Notes under the pieces: generated by a model
Seen by the model: the letters and a program-made list of their open reading frames with translations, nothing else
What the model was told of the DNA's origin: nothing
The model's database searches: none
Position numbers and translations under genes: made by a program
NCBI GenBank assembly: GCA_020466095.1
Contig: CM035807.1
Location: 45,505,978 to 45,569,977 of the forward strand
Direction of reading: 5' to 3'
DNA length: 64,000 nt
Source of the DNA: Chlorops oryzae
Lineage: Eukaryota > Arthropoda > Insecta > Diptera > Chloropidae
Shown: one piece after another, positions 19,422 to 30,948 of the stretch
Layout: every line of letters begins with the position of its first letter
Position numbering within the stretch: position 1 is the stretch's first letter

Positions 19422-20708
19422 ATGTCCAACCCAATCACTTGGGAAGCGGTACTAAATAGATTATGTGAAATAAAAGCGATTTTCGATAAATCATATTAAT
19501 GCGTGAACAAATAACCATTACCCTCAAGAGCCACTCAAGTTAAACATTTAACTATTCTTGCATACCAGCATAACAATATAGCAAGTTTAAGCAGAACTAT
19601 TTATCAGTCACTTAATCCGTTTCATAAAATCGAATTCGAAAAATATTTCACGTCCATAAAAAATAGACTAGAATCACATTTCATAAAATTGCAACTAACA
19701 GAACAGGTACCAACAAACTTCACCCAATTTCTTGACCTATCTTTCCAGCCTTTTCTGAGTAGCGATAATTCAGGCATAGAGTCAGAGTCAGAACCAGAGT
19801 CAGGTAACGAAAAAACAACCAGAAACATGACTCCGATAAAGTTCATTAACACGGCAACAAAATTGCTTCCAGAATTCGATGGAAAAGTCGATAATCTTAA
19901 TAAATTCATTAATGCACTAGATTTGCTTGAATCAATTAAAGAAGAACATGAAACCATAGCAATTTCACTAATAAAAACAAAACTAACACAGAACGCCAGC
20001 AGACTCTTGACAAACGAAAATACAATTAATGCAATAAAAACAACTCTACTACGAGGTGTGAAACATGAACCATCTCATTCACTGGCAACCAAAATGCTTA
20101 GCATAAAGCAACAACAAAAATCCAACAACGACTTCACAAAAGAAATCGAAAACCTCGCTGTCCAGTTAGAAACTTCATACATTGCAGACGGCATGCCGCC
20201 AGACTTAGCAAAGCAATTCACAATAATTTCTGCAGTAAAAACAATGAGAACAAACGCAAAGGCAGAAGAATTAAGAGCTCTCATGCGATCGAGTCAATTT
20301 GCATCAGTTAATGAAGCTACATCTAAGTTCCTCGAAATAGGTGCAGAATTATCGCCCTCTATGCAAGTCAATTATTTAAACAGATCACAATTTTCAGGTA
20401 GAAATAGAGGCCGTGGTACTCAGTATAACCGTGGTAATAATTCGTACCGTGGAAATAATAGAAATCGCAATTTTAACCCAAGATACGGGAACAATAACTA
20501 TAACCACCAAAATACAAACAATGCTAGCAACGGCTATAACAGAAATAACTACAATAACTACAGAAATACTTACAATTATAACAACAACTATAGAGGCAGA
20601 GGTAACTACAATAATTCCAATAACAGAAATATGCATTACCAAGAAGCTTCGGAAAACTCAGAGCGCCCCCAGCCAGCCCAACTGGGGAGTCACTGGGAAA
20701 TCAAATGA
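19422..20708 (+). pseudogene. gag: gag of mdg1-like copy 2
   Basis: Starts MSNPITWEAVLNRLCEIK. TAA codons occur at 19497 and 19512; after them the frame is open for about 390 residues. The conserved core is LLPEFDGKVDNLNKFINALD, then SLIKTKLTQNASRLLTNEN and IEIGAEL-type segments, ending in a long Asn/Arg/Gly-rich tail with no zinc knuckle. The last part overlaps pol, which is in the +1 frame, for up to 300 bp. It would form the particle shell and package RNA. Confidence 0.88.
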
Positions 20709-23700
20709 GAAGTCCTCAAATCTAAATAATGCTTCCATAATTAATATCAATCTATCATTTGGTAATTTTTTTCACATTTTTTCATCACTAAATAATTCAA
20801 TATCAACTTTCCTTCTAGACACAGGCTCACAAATTAGTATTTTTAAAATCTCATTTAATAATGACATACCTATAAACACGAGTCATACTTACAATCTTAA
20901 AGGCATAGCAGAAGGTATTATCAAAACCTTAGGCTCTAACAAAGCCACATTACATATAAATAATGCAGAAATATATCACCAATTTCAACTGGTGGACGAA
21001 AAATTTCCAATTCCTTGTCATGGTATTATAGTTTTAGATTTCATAAAACATTTTAACTGCATCTTAGATTACAACTTGTATGATCAAAGTCGGCTCATAA
21101 TACGGCCACAGAGAATATGAGGTCAGTTGGAAATAGAAATTTCAGAATAATATACAGAAAATTCACTCAGTTTACCCGCCAGAGCAGAAGTAATAAGGAA
21201 AATTCACGTAATCTCGCAAGAAGAAAACCTACTAATCCCTAACCAAGAAATAGACAAAGAAATAATTATATCAAATACAATAGTTAATGCTAAAAATGAT
21301 TACGTTAAAATAATAATCACCACCGATAAAGACGTTTTTATAGAACAAAATAACATCAAAACAGAGAAACTAGATGACTATTACTGGGTCAACTTACATC
21401 AAATAGACAATAAACAAGAACGTAAAAACACAATTCTAAATAAATTAGTTCAAAATTGCCCTTTAAATCACAGAGATAATCTAATAAATTTATGCTCAAA
21501 TTATACAGATGTCTTTGCGCTCGAAACAGATCCATGTACTTTTAATAATTTTTACAAACACAAGTTACACCTTTATGACAAAACACCTGTATACATAAAA
21601 AATTACAGATTACCACACACTCACAAACTTGAAATAAATAAACATATAGAAAAATTAATAAAAGACGATATTGTTGAACCATCCGTATCAGAATATAATA
21701 GCCCTATTCTCCTTGTTCCGAAAAAAATCACTCCCTAACTCCACAGAAAAAAAATGGAGATTAGTAATAGACTACAGACAGGTTAACAAAAAGTTAGCTG
21801 CAGACAAGTACCCATTGCCACGAAACGACGATATACTGGAACAACTGGTTCGAGCAAAATATTTCTCATGTCTAGATTTAATTTCCGGTTTTCATCAAAT
21901 CGAACTAGAAGAACAATCACGAGATATTAAGTCATTTTCAACCGAAAAAGGCTCATTCTGATTCAAACGACTACTTTTTGGTTTAAAAATCGCGCCCAAC
22001 TCATTCCAAAGAATGATGAACATGGCTTTTGCTGGATTAGGCCCAAGTAAAACACATCACTTCATATACTCCAGTATCCACATTTCGAAAAACGATTCTG
22101 CATAACAACTGATGCAAGCAAAATAGCATGCGGCGCTGTACTCAGCCAAGACCACAATGGCATACAATTACCCATAGCCTTTGAATCACGATCATTTACA
22201 AAAGGGGAAAGCAATAAGTCCGTAATTGAGCAAGAACTCACTGCCATTCACTGGGCAATAAAATTTTTCAAGCCATATATCTACGGTACAAAATTTTTAA
22301 TAAAAAGCGATCACAAACCTCTAACATACCTTTTCTCAATGAAAAACCCTTCCTCCAAACTTACACGCATGCGTTTAGATCTCGAAGAATTTGACTTCAA
22401 AATAGAATATATAAAAGGCAAAGATAATTGCGGAGCAGACGCTCTCTCGCGCAATGATTTTGGGCAGATCACGCAGCTTAGAGAGGAAAATTCAGCCAAC
22501 ATTCAACTCGTCACACGATCGAAAACGAAAAAAGTAAACACACACCACCAACACGACAAAGATTTAAAAGAAAAACAGTCCGAACCACGGATATATAACA
22601 CAATTACAGGACAAGAAGTGAAAAAATTACCAAGCCTAAAATTTATATTAAAAAATTGCGCAACAAATGAACTAGAGTCCTCAAAATTAATACTTTTCCA
22701 TGGAAAAATTAAAATATTAAAATAAATGCAAAAGATTTCATTGCCCATGGGATAATTGCTTTAGAGCAATTGTTTCCCAAACTTGAAAAAGCAGTTTAAA
22801 AGCATCAAGATCGCGGACAATGACGAATTATTTAAATATGTCAATATAGAGGAATTCAAAAGAATAGGCAATTATTTATTAAAAAAGTTAACTATAGCAA
22901 TTACAGCAACTGTCACTAAAATTTCTTCAACAAATGAGAAATTGGAAATTTTACAAAAATATCACGATGGCCCTGTCTTTGGAGGCCACCCAGGTGTCAC
23001 TAGACTTCTCGAAAAATTAAGAAGACTTTATTCATGGAAAAACATGGCTTCAGACGTGAAGTCTTATGTAAATAACTGTGAAAAATGCAAGCAAAACAAA
23101 GCTGGCAAAACCAACATAGAACCACTGGTAACAACAAATACACCAGTCAAAGCTTTCGATGTCGAACAAATCGACACAGTAGGCCCACTTCCTAAATCAT
23201 TTAACGGAAACGAGTACGCTCTCACAATAATTTGCGATTTAACAAAATTTCTTGTTACCATAGCCATACCTAATAAGTGTGCCAACACCGTAGCAAAAGC
23301 AATAATAGAAAACTGCATACTAATACACGGACCCATTCAACAAATTATCACCGACATGGGCACCGAATATAAAAACCAACTATTCGAGGAAATATGCAAG
23401 CTACTGAAAATTCAAAACAAAACGTCTACAGCATACCACCACCAAACACTAGGCACCGTTGAACGCTCACACAAAACATTCAACGAATACATACGTTCAT
23501 ACATATCCACAGACAAACTAGATTGGCATCATTGGCTACAATACTTAACGTATTGTTACAATACGACTCCAGCAACCACTCATGGTTATACACCCTTTGA
23601 GCTAGTATATGGTTAAACAATTATCCCTTATGATTTCATGTTACATAGCAAAGTAAATCCAATTTACAACATAGACGATTACAAAGCTGAGCTTAAATTC

Positions 23701-24021
23701 AAACTTCAAACAGCTCAAAAACGTGCAGCAACCTTATTAGAAAAAGCTAAAGAAAGGTCAAAAAAAATTTATGATAAAAAAGCAAATCCACAGCTTATTG
23801 AAACAAATAATATGGTTTACCTCAAAGATGAAGCAAGCCACAGGCTAGACAAGCTTTTTAGAGGCCCGTTTAAAGTACTCGAAACTGATGATTTAGGAAA
23901 TTGCAAAATCGATGCAAAACCAAAGGCCACCCTTGAACATAAAAAAAAGATTAAAATTAGCATAAAACTCAACCTAAACTATATATACTTAAAAAAAAAA
24001 ATAAAAATTTTACTCCAATAA
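20413..24021 (+). pseudogene. pol: pol of mdg1-like copy 2, internally deleted
   Basis: The frame from 20413 runs through the gag overlap into protease (FLLDTGSQISIF) and stops near 21118. RT blocks follow (EPSVSEYNSPILLVPKK, VIDYRQVNKKLAADKYP) up to GLGPSKT near 22047. The sequence then jumps to RNase H (FEKRFCITTDASKIACG), so the YMDD box and connection are deleted; in copy 1 that region holds both. RNase H and integrase are mostly readable: Asp in QIDTVGPLP, Asp in TDMGTEYKNQ and Glu in LGTVERSHK. Stops or indels lie near 21170, 21728, 21958, 22725 and 23614. It cannot make an active polymerase. Confidence 0.9.
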
Positions 24022-24274
24022 GTCATTTCAATATAAACATAGACTTACTCCTTTTAATAACATTTAATTCTTAATTCTCTTATTAACTATATCTACTATA
24101 TACACCCACGGCCGATAATTTTAAGTTCCCAATACAATATATTGAATTCAATTTTAACAAATATAATAATTTATGATATATACAACACACAAAAAAAAAA
24201 ATAAAAAAAATAAAAAATTTTTAAAAAAAATCTCTTGTAAAACAAAAAAATTTTTTTTTCCCAAAAAGGGAAGG

Positions 24275-24842
24275 TGTCACGGATAAAGGCTACTAAGCAA
24301 CATTCAAACGTTGCCTCATTTTAAAACACCCTTAAAGCATTCAAATGTTACCTTGTATTAATACGCCCTTAACACAAACGAACACAACTCATATCTACAT
24401 ATTTCTAAATCCAATTTCGGCATTCCAGCAGACGCCGTAATTATACACTTTCGGCCAATGCAAGTGCAGTGCGACCTCACACTATTAGTTCAACCTAACG
24501 ACATTCTATGTCATAACACCAACGCCACGCCCGCTCTAATTACAATCGACCCAAACGAAAGAATGCCGCTCCTCAAGTGTCATGCACTAATCGATTGCAC
24601 ATGTGCCATTCGATTCTAGCGATCCTCTTTCACATATTTGACTATTGAGTCACAAAGCAAAGGCCAGTCAATCCATGACCCTATATAAATTCCGTATAAA
24701 TATAAGAATTGTTTGTTAGAATAATCAATTGGTGTAAGAATCTTCAAAGTGATCGGGCTGATACTGGCTCGCGCTGTATCACTCTTAAATAAAATATAAA
24801 TATTTCGAAATTATAAAAAAAGAATACTTTTATTTAACTACA
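24275..24842 (+). repeat. 3-prime LTR of mdg1-like copy 2
   Basis: 568 bp after the purine tract AAAAAGGGAAGG, followed by the duplication TTGG. It is shorter than the 5-prime LTR by a unit of about 50 bp and a few small indels. Confidence 0.92.
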
Positions 24843-24927
24843 TTGGTTATGAAATATTTGAAGGATATAGATAAACGAATAAAGAATTATTATACATTCA
24901 GTAATCAGTGAGTGCAATATTATTAGG

Positions 24928-26352
24928 TTGAGCCCTCCGCTTGCGGTCACTATACTCCTTTCTCTTCTGTTTGGCTTCAGCATCCCGATCACAAAATACT
25001 TCTCAGGAAAGATATATATTTCGGATGAAGGGCAAAATCCGGCTAAACGAATTGATATGTTTTTGGTGCGGTTACGCGAGCAAGCCGAGCGCTGTGATTT
25101 TGGAGAGCAATTAGATGAAAACATGCGTGACCAGATCATTTGCAGTTGCCATTTGGATCTCCTACGGCGAAAAATACTGGAACGTGGCTATGAGAAGTTA
25201 ACACAAATCGCTCAAATGGCAAGGATTTTTGAAGCGGTGTCCAATCAACAAAAGACTTTTACAACGGAACCAGGGCACCTAAATTCAGTGGTGTCCGATG
25301 GCCATTTATAAAAGATTGAGGACGAATGTAAGATCGAGATGAAAAACGAGCCTGCGAGGGGTCTGAATGTTGAGCGGAAAAAAAACTACGATTATTGAAT
25401 TTCTTGTGGCCGTTGTGGGTTGAAAGGTCTCAAGACAGCAGACATCTGCTGTCCGGCTAAAGGAAAGGCTTGTCACAATTGTGGTCGAAAAGATCATTTT
25501 GCACGATGTTGTTTTTGGCTCAAAAGCGAAAAGCGAAGTCGATACGGAAGAAGGATATCAAACCGAATGATGGCACGGAAAGAGAAGCTGTTCGAATGGC
25601 GGAAACTATGCCGAAGTTTCAATACAAGAGCACCGAAGAAGAATACGAAGACATTTTTTGCTTCGACTCAAATGGTAGAGGGAACCGATTTTGGGGAACA
25701 ATCGGTGGCGTCGACGTCGAAATGATTGTGGATTCAGGTGTTCGATATAATATCGTTGACAAACTGTCATGGCTGGAGCTCAAGGGAAAAGAAATTGTGA
25801 CAACACACAAACAGAATGAAGTCGATGTCAATTTTCGTGCGTATGGTGGGCATTCGTTAAAGTTCATGGGAATGTTCACAGCAAGAATCAAGGTTGGAAG
25901 AAAAGAAATGCTGGCTAATTTTTATGTGGCTGATGAACTCGGGCAGATCTTACTTGGATACGAGACGGCTAAGGAAATGGGAGTCTTAAAAATCGGAATC
26001 GATACGAACTCAGCAGGTAGTGGTGTTAATGCTATAAGTCTAGAAAGGAATCGTAATGAACCACTGGGAAAAATTAAAGGTGTGATTGTTGATATTCCAG
26101 TTAAAGTAAATGAAAAGCCTGTGGCGCAGCCACATCAACGCATGCCGGTTGCGCTGGAAAAGCTGGTTGACGACAGAATTGATCAGATGTTAAGGAAAGG
26201 AATCATTGAACGGGTAAATGGTGTGTCGAAATGGGTATCACCGCTAGTAGTCGTGCCGAAAGGTGAAGATGATGTTCGAATTTTTGTGGATATGCGCCGA
26301 GCAAATCTGGCAGTTGAGAGAGAAAATTACCCTTTGCCTACCATGGATGATT
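24928..26352 (+). pseudogene. Ty3/gypsy element fragment: gag end, protease, RT start
   Basis: Gag-like helices at about 25050-25300 (FLVRLREQAERCDF, DQIICSCHLDLLRRKILERG) precede a CCHC knuckle (CHNCGRKDHFARCC, about 25468-25512). Next, in another frame, come protease (MIVDSGVRYNIVDKLSW, about 25722) and the RT N-terminus (DQMLRKGIIERVNGVSKWVS, then YPLPTMDDFL). The match ends near 26352 at a GT-rich junction. The RT catalytic box, RNase H and integrase are absent. The knuckle plus KGIIE-type RT resembles the Mag-like side of Ty3/gypsy, but the clade is uncertain. No LTR is attached. Confidence 0.8.
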
Positions 26353-26581
26353 TTCTAGTTTGGGGTGGGTTTTGGTGGTGGTTTGCTATTTTGGTGGTTG
26401 GGTGTTGGCAGGTAGCAGGTAAGTGCTTGGCATATTTTCTTATTTTCTGGGCTTTGTTAGTCCCTCGTCTGTTCGGGATTATCGCAGGTAGCAGGTAGAA
26501 TTTTCTTGGATGAAAGGTCCGATTTTTATGGTGTTGTTTTTAACTTTTCAGTTTTCGGTTTTATGGCCTTGTTTGTTTCAA

Positions 26582-27290
26582 TCAGGATTTTTTTTCCTTT
26601 TTTTTGCTGCTTAGTGTTTGGTCAGGTATTTGAACAGCCACGAAGATAATTTTTCTTCTATCTCCATTCATTAAGGCAGGTGGTTGGTGTTTGTTTATTT
26701 CGGCGCTTTTAGCAGCTTCAAGTTTCCAGTGTTCCTTCACGTTTTTGATAATTTCTATGTTATTGATGTCGATACTATGTTTCTCCTCTAGTATGTGTTT
26801 TGCGACGTTCGATCTCGTTTGACTTTCACCTTTTCTGGATGTTTTCCTTGCTTCTTTAATGTGTTCCAAGAATCTCACTGAAATAGGCCTCTTTGTTTGT
26901 CCGATGTATATTTTGTTGCATGTGCCGCAGTTTATTCTATAGACTCCTGATTTTTCGAGCTTGTCGACAGGGTCTTTCGTGGACTTCAATTTTAATGCTA
27001 TCTGGTTTGGTCTGCTGGTGTAGACTAATTCGATAATGAACTTTTTTAATTTGTGTTAAAGTCCTCTGGAGATGATATTGTTGTAGTTGTGGCTACTCTC
27101 TTCACTTTTGGTTTATCTACTGTTAATGTGGTCAGATTTTTGTGTTCAAGTTGTCTGGTTTTCTTCTCGATAATTCTGCTAATGCTGTTTTGGCTGTAAC
27201 CATTGAACTCTGCTTATTCTTGAATGTATTGTGTCTCTTTTTCTTTGGCTTCTTTGGATAATGGTAGTGTGACCATTCTATGTAACATAT
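26582..27290 (-). pseudogene. Penelope-like element fragment with GIY-YIG endonuclease
   Basis: On the minus strand, a readable C-terminus contains SGVYRINCGTCNKIYIGQTK, the GIY-YIG signature with the cysteine pair typical of Penelope-like elements, then RFLEHIKEA and a C-terminal helix. Upstream, after an indel near 27000, the linker region (VTLPLSKEAKEKETQYIQE, NGYSQNSI) is recognisable to about 27290. The RT core is not present. Two direct GCAGGTAGCAGGTA copies lie beyond its end at 26410-26500. It is a truncated relic of a different family from the one at 27820. Confidence 0.8.
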
Positions 27291-27444
27291 GATGAAGCCG
27301 GAAGCGAATTCGCCGAAATACGTATAAATATAAACAAAATAATGCGATTGAAATAAAAGTGAAAATTCCGAATCATTTTATTACTTAAAAGCTTATATTG
27401 TTAATACCTTTAAGCATTCATACGCCAAAAGATTAGAAAACTGA

Positions 27445-27492
27445 TTATACCGAAGTCGGGCCGGACCAACTTGAGCTTTCCTACTTGTTTTT
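27445..27492 (-). repeat. Short DINE-1 terminal fragment
   Basis: About 45 bp (GAAGTCGGGCCGGACC then GCTTTCCTACTTGTTTTTT) matches the end of the DINE-1 copies at 30660-30710 and, in reverse, 57102-57140. The surrounding 27292-27444 and 27493-27819 are AT-rich with no gene seen. Confidence 0.6.
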
Positions 27493-27827
27493 TAATGTAA
27501 TTGAGGTGTTTAAATTACAATTACTTGTAATTGAAAAACTTTCAGTTAAAATTAAATGTTTTTTAAATTAAACTTATTTTAAGAATTTGATGCCCTATTT
27601 TTTCAGTTTAAATTATATTTCGTTTGAGACCGTGGCGTGATCGCAATTTAACACTTTTTTCAAATCTAAAACCCCCTTATAACATTTGCAAACAAATGAA
27701 TATTTTCAATTTCTTATACAATACTTATTTGGAATTTACTCCATTTAACTTGTTCAGGCGGAGGTCAACTTTCATGGTTTACCTTGAATCGTTCAAGATT
27801 GGTATGCAAAAGTAGTAGGGAGAATTA

Positions 27828-28364
27828 TTGGAAGACAGGACAGTGTACAAAAAGAATAGGGAAGATCCGACAGAAAAACTTAAAAGACTGAACAACAAAT
27901 TAGTCGCAGAAATTTTCAAACAAAAACACATAAACATACAACAAAAAAATAAAATGTACAGCTCAGCTGCACAACCACCCCAGCTCTACGGTCTACCGAA
28001 AATTCATAAGGAAGGTTGCTCACTTCGACCCATTTCCGCCTCCACTAATGTTCCGTGCTATTTTCTTGCTAAATACATCGGAACCATCCTTACAAACAGA
28101 ATTTCGTCCGAGTATAACGTAAAAAATAGTATTGAACTGAAATCAAAACTAAAAATGCAAAAAATATCTCAAAATGAAGTCCTCATATCATATGACGTAG
28201 TTTCCCTTTTCACTAATATATCGACAAATTTAGCTGTTCGTATCATAATGAAACAATGGGAAAAATTGAAAATGTTCACTACTATACCTAAACCACTTTT
28301 CAAAAAAATATTAGAGTTTTGCCTATTTGAAAATAACTATTTCAAATTTAATGACCAACTATAA
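27828..28364 (+). pseudogene. Penelope-like reverse transcriptase, N-terminal half
   Basis: 178 residues with the Penelope-type RT blocks PQLYGLPKIHKEGCSLRPIS and YDVVSLFTNI. The latter holds the first catalytic Asp. The frame stops at 28364 soon after FCLFENNYFKFNDQ, where a complete element would continue to the second catalytic box (absent here). The enzyme copies RNA using DNA ends; this copy is inactive. Confidence 0.85.
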
Positions 28365-28415
28365 AATAATGACCAATTAAAAATATTCCCTTTCTAGACA
28401 TGACGATCCATAGAC

Positions 28416-29207
28416 ATGAAGAAAAGTTTTAACTGGTATTCTAAGTCAATTTCTTCCAAAAGAATTATCAATTTCAACTCGCCGCACATAAAGACACAAA
28501 AAATAAACACAATCAGCAATCCAATATACAAAATTTTAAAAATATCAGACGAAGAATTTAAGGAAGAAAACAAAGACAAAATACACAGCATTCTTCACAA
28601 AAATTGCTACCCACATCACCTAGTCAACGACCTCACCCATAAACATGAAATTACAACAAACACATCCCATGCTAACAACAACAACAATAGTCAAGAAAAA
28701 GAAGACATCGATCAAAACGAACCACAGAAAACAATATATTTTGGAGTTCAATACACGCCGACAGAAAACCATCATCTTAAATCCCTAATCAAACAGGAGA
28801 ACATAAAATTTGCACATCGCCTAACAGAAATTTTAAAGAAATTGTTCACAAAACCAAAAGAAAGAATACCACTTTATGACCAAAGCAACGTCGTTTACAA
28901 AATACCATGCGCAAATTGCAACAACAGCTACATAGGCTCGACGAAGCGCGCGCTAAAAACAAGAATTGCTGAGTACAAATCGGACTTAGAGAAAGGAAAA
29001 ACAACAACAGCACTTAGCCAGCACATGATGACGCATAAGCACACGGCGAACTTTGATCATGTAAAAATTCTAGACAAAGAGAGAAACCAATATAAACGTT
29101 TTACACTAGAGAGCTTAAGAATACAACAAAAAATAGAAACGAGTATGAATACTAAAGAGGACAAAGACAAAATAAGTTTAGTTTATTCTGTTATATTGCA
29201 GGCGTAA
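28416..29207 (+). pseudogene. Penelope-like C-terminus with GIY-YIG endonuclease
   Basis: 263 residues, open throughout. A linker with an Asn/Ser-rich tract is followed by YFGVQYTP, then VVYKIPCANCNNSYIGSTKR, a GIY-YIG nuclease core with CxxC, and RALKTRIAEYKSDLEKGK, HMMTHKHTANFDHVKIL and an ERFTLESLRIQ-type end carrying the expected late Glu. The nuclease nicks target DNA. The ORF itself looks undamaged, but it is detached from a complete RT. Confidence 0.85.
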
Positions 29208-29424
29208 CATACTGTGATATAAGTGTCTTTTTTCCGTGTACTCCAGTTTTATTTTTATTTCATTTCTTGACAATGATTATTTTTGCAATTTTATTTGAAT
29301 TCTTGACGAATGTTAATTTGACTAAAGTTATAAAATAAAACAATTTTAAATGTAACTCTACATAAAAAAATTTCTACAAATGTACAAACAATACTAAACA
29401 TGAAAAATTTATCCTTATAGTCCA

Positions 29425-29475
29425 CCAAATAAAAAGCTCCTGATGTTTCCAAAAAGGAACGAAACGTTGGGCAAA
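29425..29475 (+). ncRNA. Candidate hammerhead-ribozyme core at Penelope-like terminus
   Basis: CTGATG at 29440-29445, a short hairpin (TTTCC, AAAAA, GGAA) at 29446-29460, then GAAACGTTGGG from 29461. CTGATGA, stem II and GAAAC are the conserved hammerhead core, and such motifs are known at Penelope-like termini. Position 9 is not the usual A here, and stems I and III are not obvious by eye. The call is therefore a core-like motif and not a proven ribozyme. Confidence 0.5.
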
Positions 29476-29540
29476 TGATAGAATAATTGTTTTTTATTTG
29501 CGTCTAACTTTCTGACCAATAAGCTAACATAAAGTCTTAC

Positions 29541-29922
29541 ATCAACATAAATTGGTAATTGGTCTTAACAAAAATCTACAAAAGTAGTTTTTCTAAATTT
29601 TGATCAGAAGTAGAAATAAAACGAACAATGCAATTATTGAAAATGTTCGTTTAGAAATAAAAAAAACAAATGAACTTCCTTCAAACCAAACTTCCATTAC
29701 ACGAGCTATTATTTTGCATGTAGCAATAATTAACTTTCTAAGATTTATGCATCCAAAAGGACCCTGCATTTTAATCAAACATATAAACATGTGCCAAGCC
29801 GAAAGACTGAGCTCCAAAATAAATTGATAGTTTACGATCCTCCACGAGAAGAAAGTTCAAACGTAAACCCTTGTTGGCTTCGCATCAAAACAACAGCATC
29901 TTTATGCTTTTGTTACCATTTT
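29541..29922. other. AT-rich stretch without recognised gene
   Basis: Two opposing ORFs of about 75 codons overlap here and neither resembles a known family. It may be intron sequence between the Penelope-like element and DINE-1. Confidence 0.4.
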
Positions 29923-30708
29923 TGTACCCAGCGTAAGCAGGGTATATTAGTTTTGTGCGAATCTTGTAACTGCCAGAGCGAAGCACCGTAGATGAAGACA
30001 TATAAATATTTATATACATATATGTTCTTGATCAGGATCAAAAACCGAATCGATTTAGACATGTCCGTCTGTCCGTCCGCCTGTGGTCGGATCTTCTCCG
30101 AAACGGCTAGAACAACCAAGTCGAAATTTGGTACACAGGTATATCGGAATCCGAGTATAATCCTTTGTAAAAATGGGAGACATCCGCCGACTGCCACGCC
30201 CAAAAATAATATTAATGTGTTCTCAGTAAAATGCTTGTAACTGGCGAACCACTCAGCACACTTCATTGATATTTGGTGTACTGGTAAACTACGAAAAGGG
30301 ACATATCCTGGGAAAACTGGACGCCGTCTTCCTCGAGCCACGCCCACCAATAAGCCCACAAATAAGGGTTTATCGTGACTTTTGAAGTAAAAGGCGTAGA
30401 CGCAAATTCGCAACATAGGTTGACCAAGGCGAATAAAAAGTGAAGGGAAAAAATAATGTGGCCCGACCACTGCCACGCCTACAGACACAAAAAGAGATTT
30501 CTCGTAACTTCCGAAGTAAATGGCGTAGGAGCTTCAAATTCGCAACATAGGTTGACCAAGGTGAACGAAAGGCGCAGAAAAAAACATTATGTAGCCCGCT
30601 CACTGCCACGCCCACAAATGGAGATTTTTCGATCATAGTGCGCCAATAATGTCAGGACGTTGGGTACTTCAAAGTCGGACGTGACCGAATTTAGCTTTCT
30701 TACTTGTT
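29923..30708 (-). mobile_element. DINE-1/mini-me (Helitron-type) copy a
   Basis: Reversed relative to the copy at 57102-58167. It begins TGTACCCAGCGTAAGCAGGG and ends with AGCTTTCTTACTTGTT. It has the GTCC-type core (TGTCCGTCTGTCCGTCCG, 30062-30079) next to a TGATC motif and repeated blocks around GCCACGCC. DINE-1/mini-me elements are non-autonomous, very abundant in Drosophila, and carry a GTCY microsatellite beside a conserved core. No protein is encoded. Its edge lies about 30 bp inside the intron that follows the cadherin exon. Confidence 0.82.
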
Positions 30709-30737
30709 TTATTATGTCATTTTCAATACAGGACTTA

Positions 30738-30821
30738 CCCAAAGCTCCAGATAAACGGGGTGCGCAGAGAGGGGATTCCTTCTAACAACCACGTAGCCAA
30801 TTTCGGTTCCTTTTTTTGCAT
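30738..30821 (-). CDS. Host cadherin, 84-bp internal exon
   Basis: On the minus strand, a run of T then AG (30822-30823) precedes an open 28-codon block, DAKKGTEIGYVVVRRNPLSA then HPVYLELW, followed by GTAAGTC (30737-30731). The block starts in phase 0, exactly continuing the exon at 55331-55879, which ends ...IIIPE. Joined, the boundary reads PE|DAKKGTEIGYV, the normal start of a cadherin repeat (PEDAxxGTxxGYV). The motif, matching phase and two good splice sites make this a real exon. The gene resembles the Cad86C/Cad87A type of fly cadherin; the exact orthologue cannot be fixed here. Later exons lie beyond the window or were not recognised. Confidence 0.85.
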
Positions 30822-30948
30822 CCTAAAAAAAAAAGCAGTGCTTATTTAAAATGTAACACATTTCCTGCAAAAACACAACCTCTTAATTACCAGGAGATAG
30901 CGCTAACTAAAATTTTGGTAGTAAATATGAAAAAATGTCTATAAGCTC

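Larger units (their letters stand above)
17366..24842 (+). mobile_element. mdg1/412-type LTR retrotransposon, copy 2 (related family)
   Basis: Bounded by LTRs of 621 bp (17366-17986) and 568 bp (24275-24842), with a perfect TTGG target duplication (17362-17365 and 24843-24846). It has the same gene order as copy 1 (leader ORFs a, b and c, gag, pol), but its proteins are clearly diverged and the LTR is unrelated over most of its length, so it is a sister family. The pol gene has lost the RT catalytic region in an internal deletion and has several stops. A 43-bp minisatellite lies before gag. Confidence 0.93.
27820..29540 (+). mobile_element. Penelope-like element, 5-prime truncated and internally deleted
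   Basis: Contains an RT N-terminal part (27828-28364), an endonuclease part (28416-29207) and a terminal region with a hammerhead-like core (29440-29466). The RT catalytic segment is missing between the two coding parts. It differs in sequence from the minus-strand fragment at 26582. The outer limits are approximate. Confidence 0.8.
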
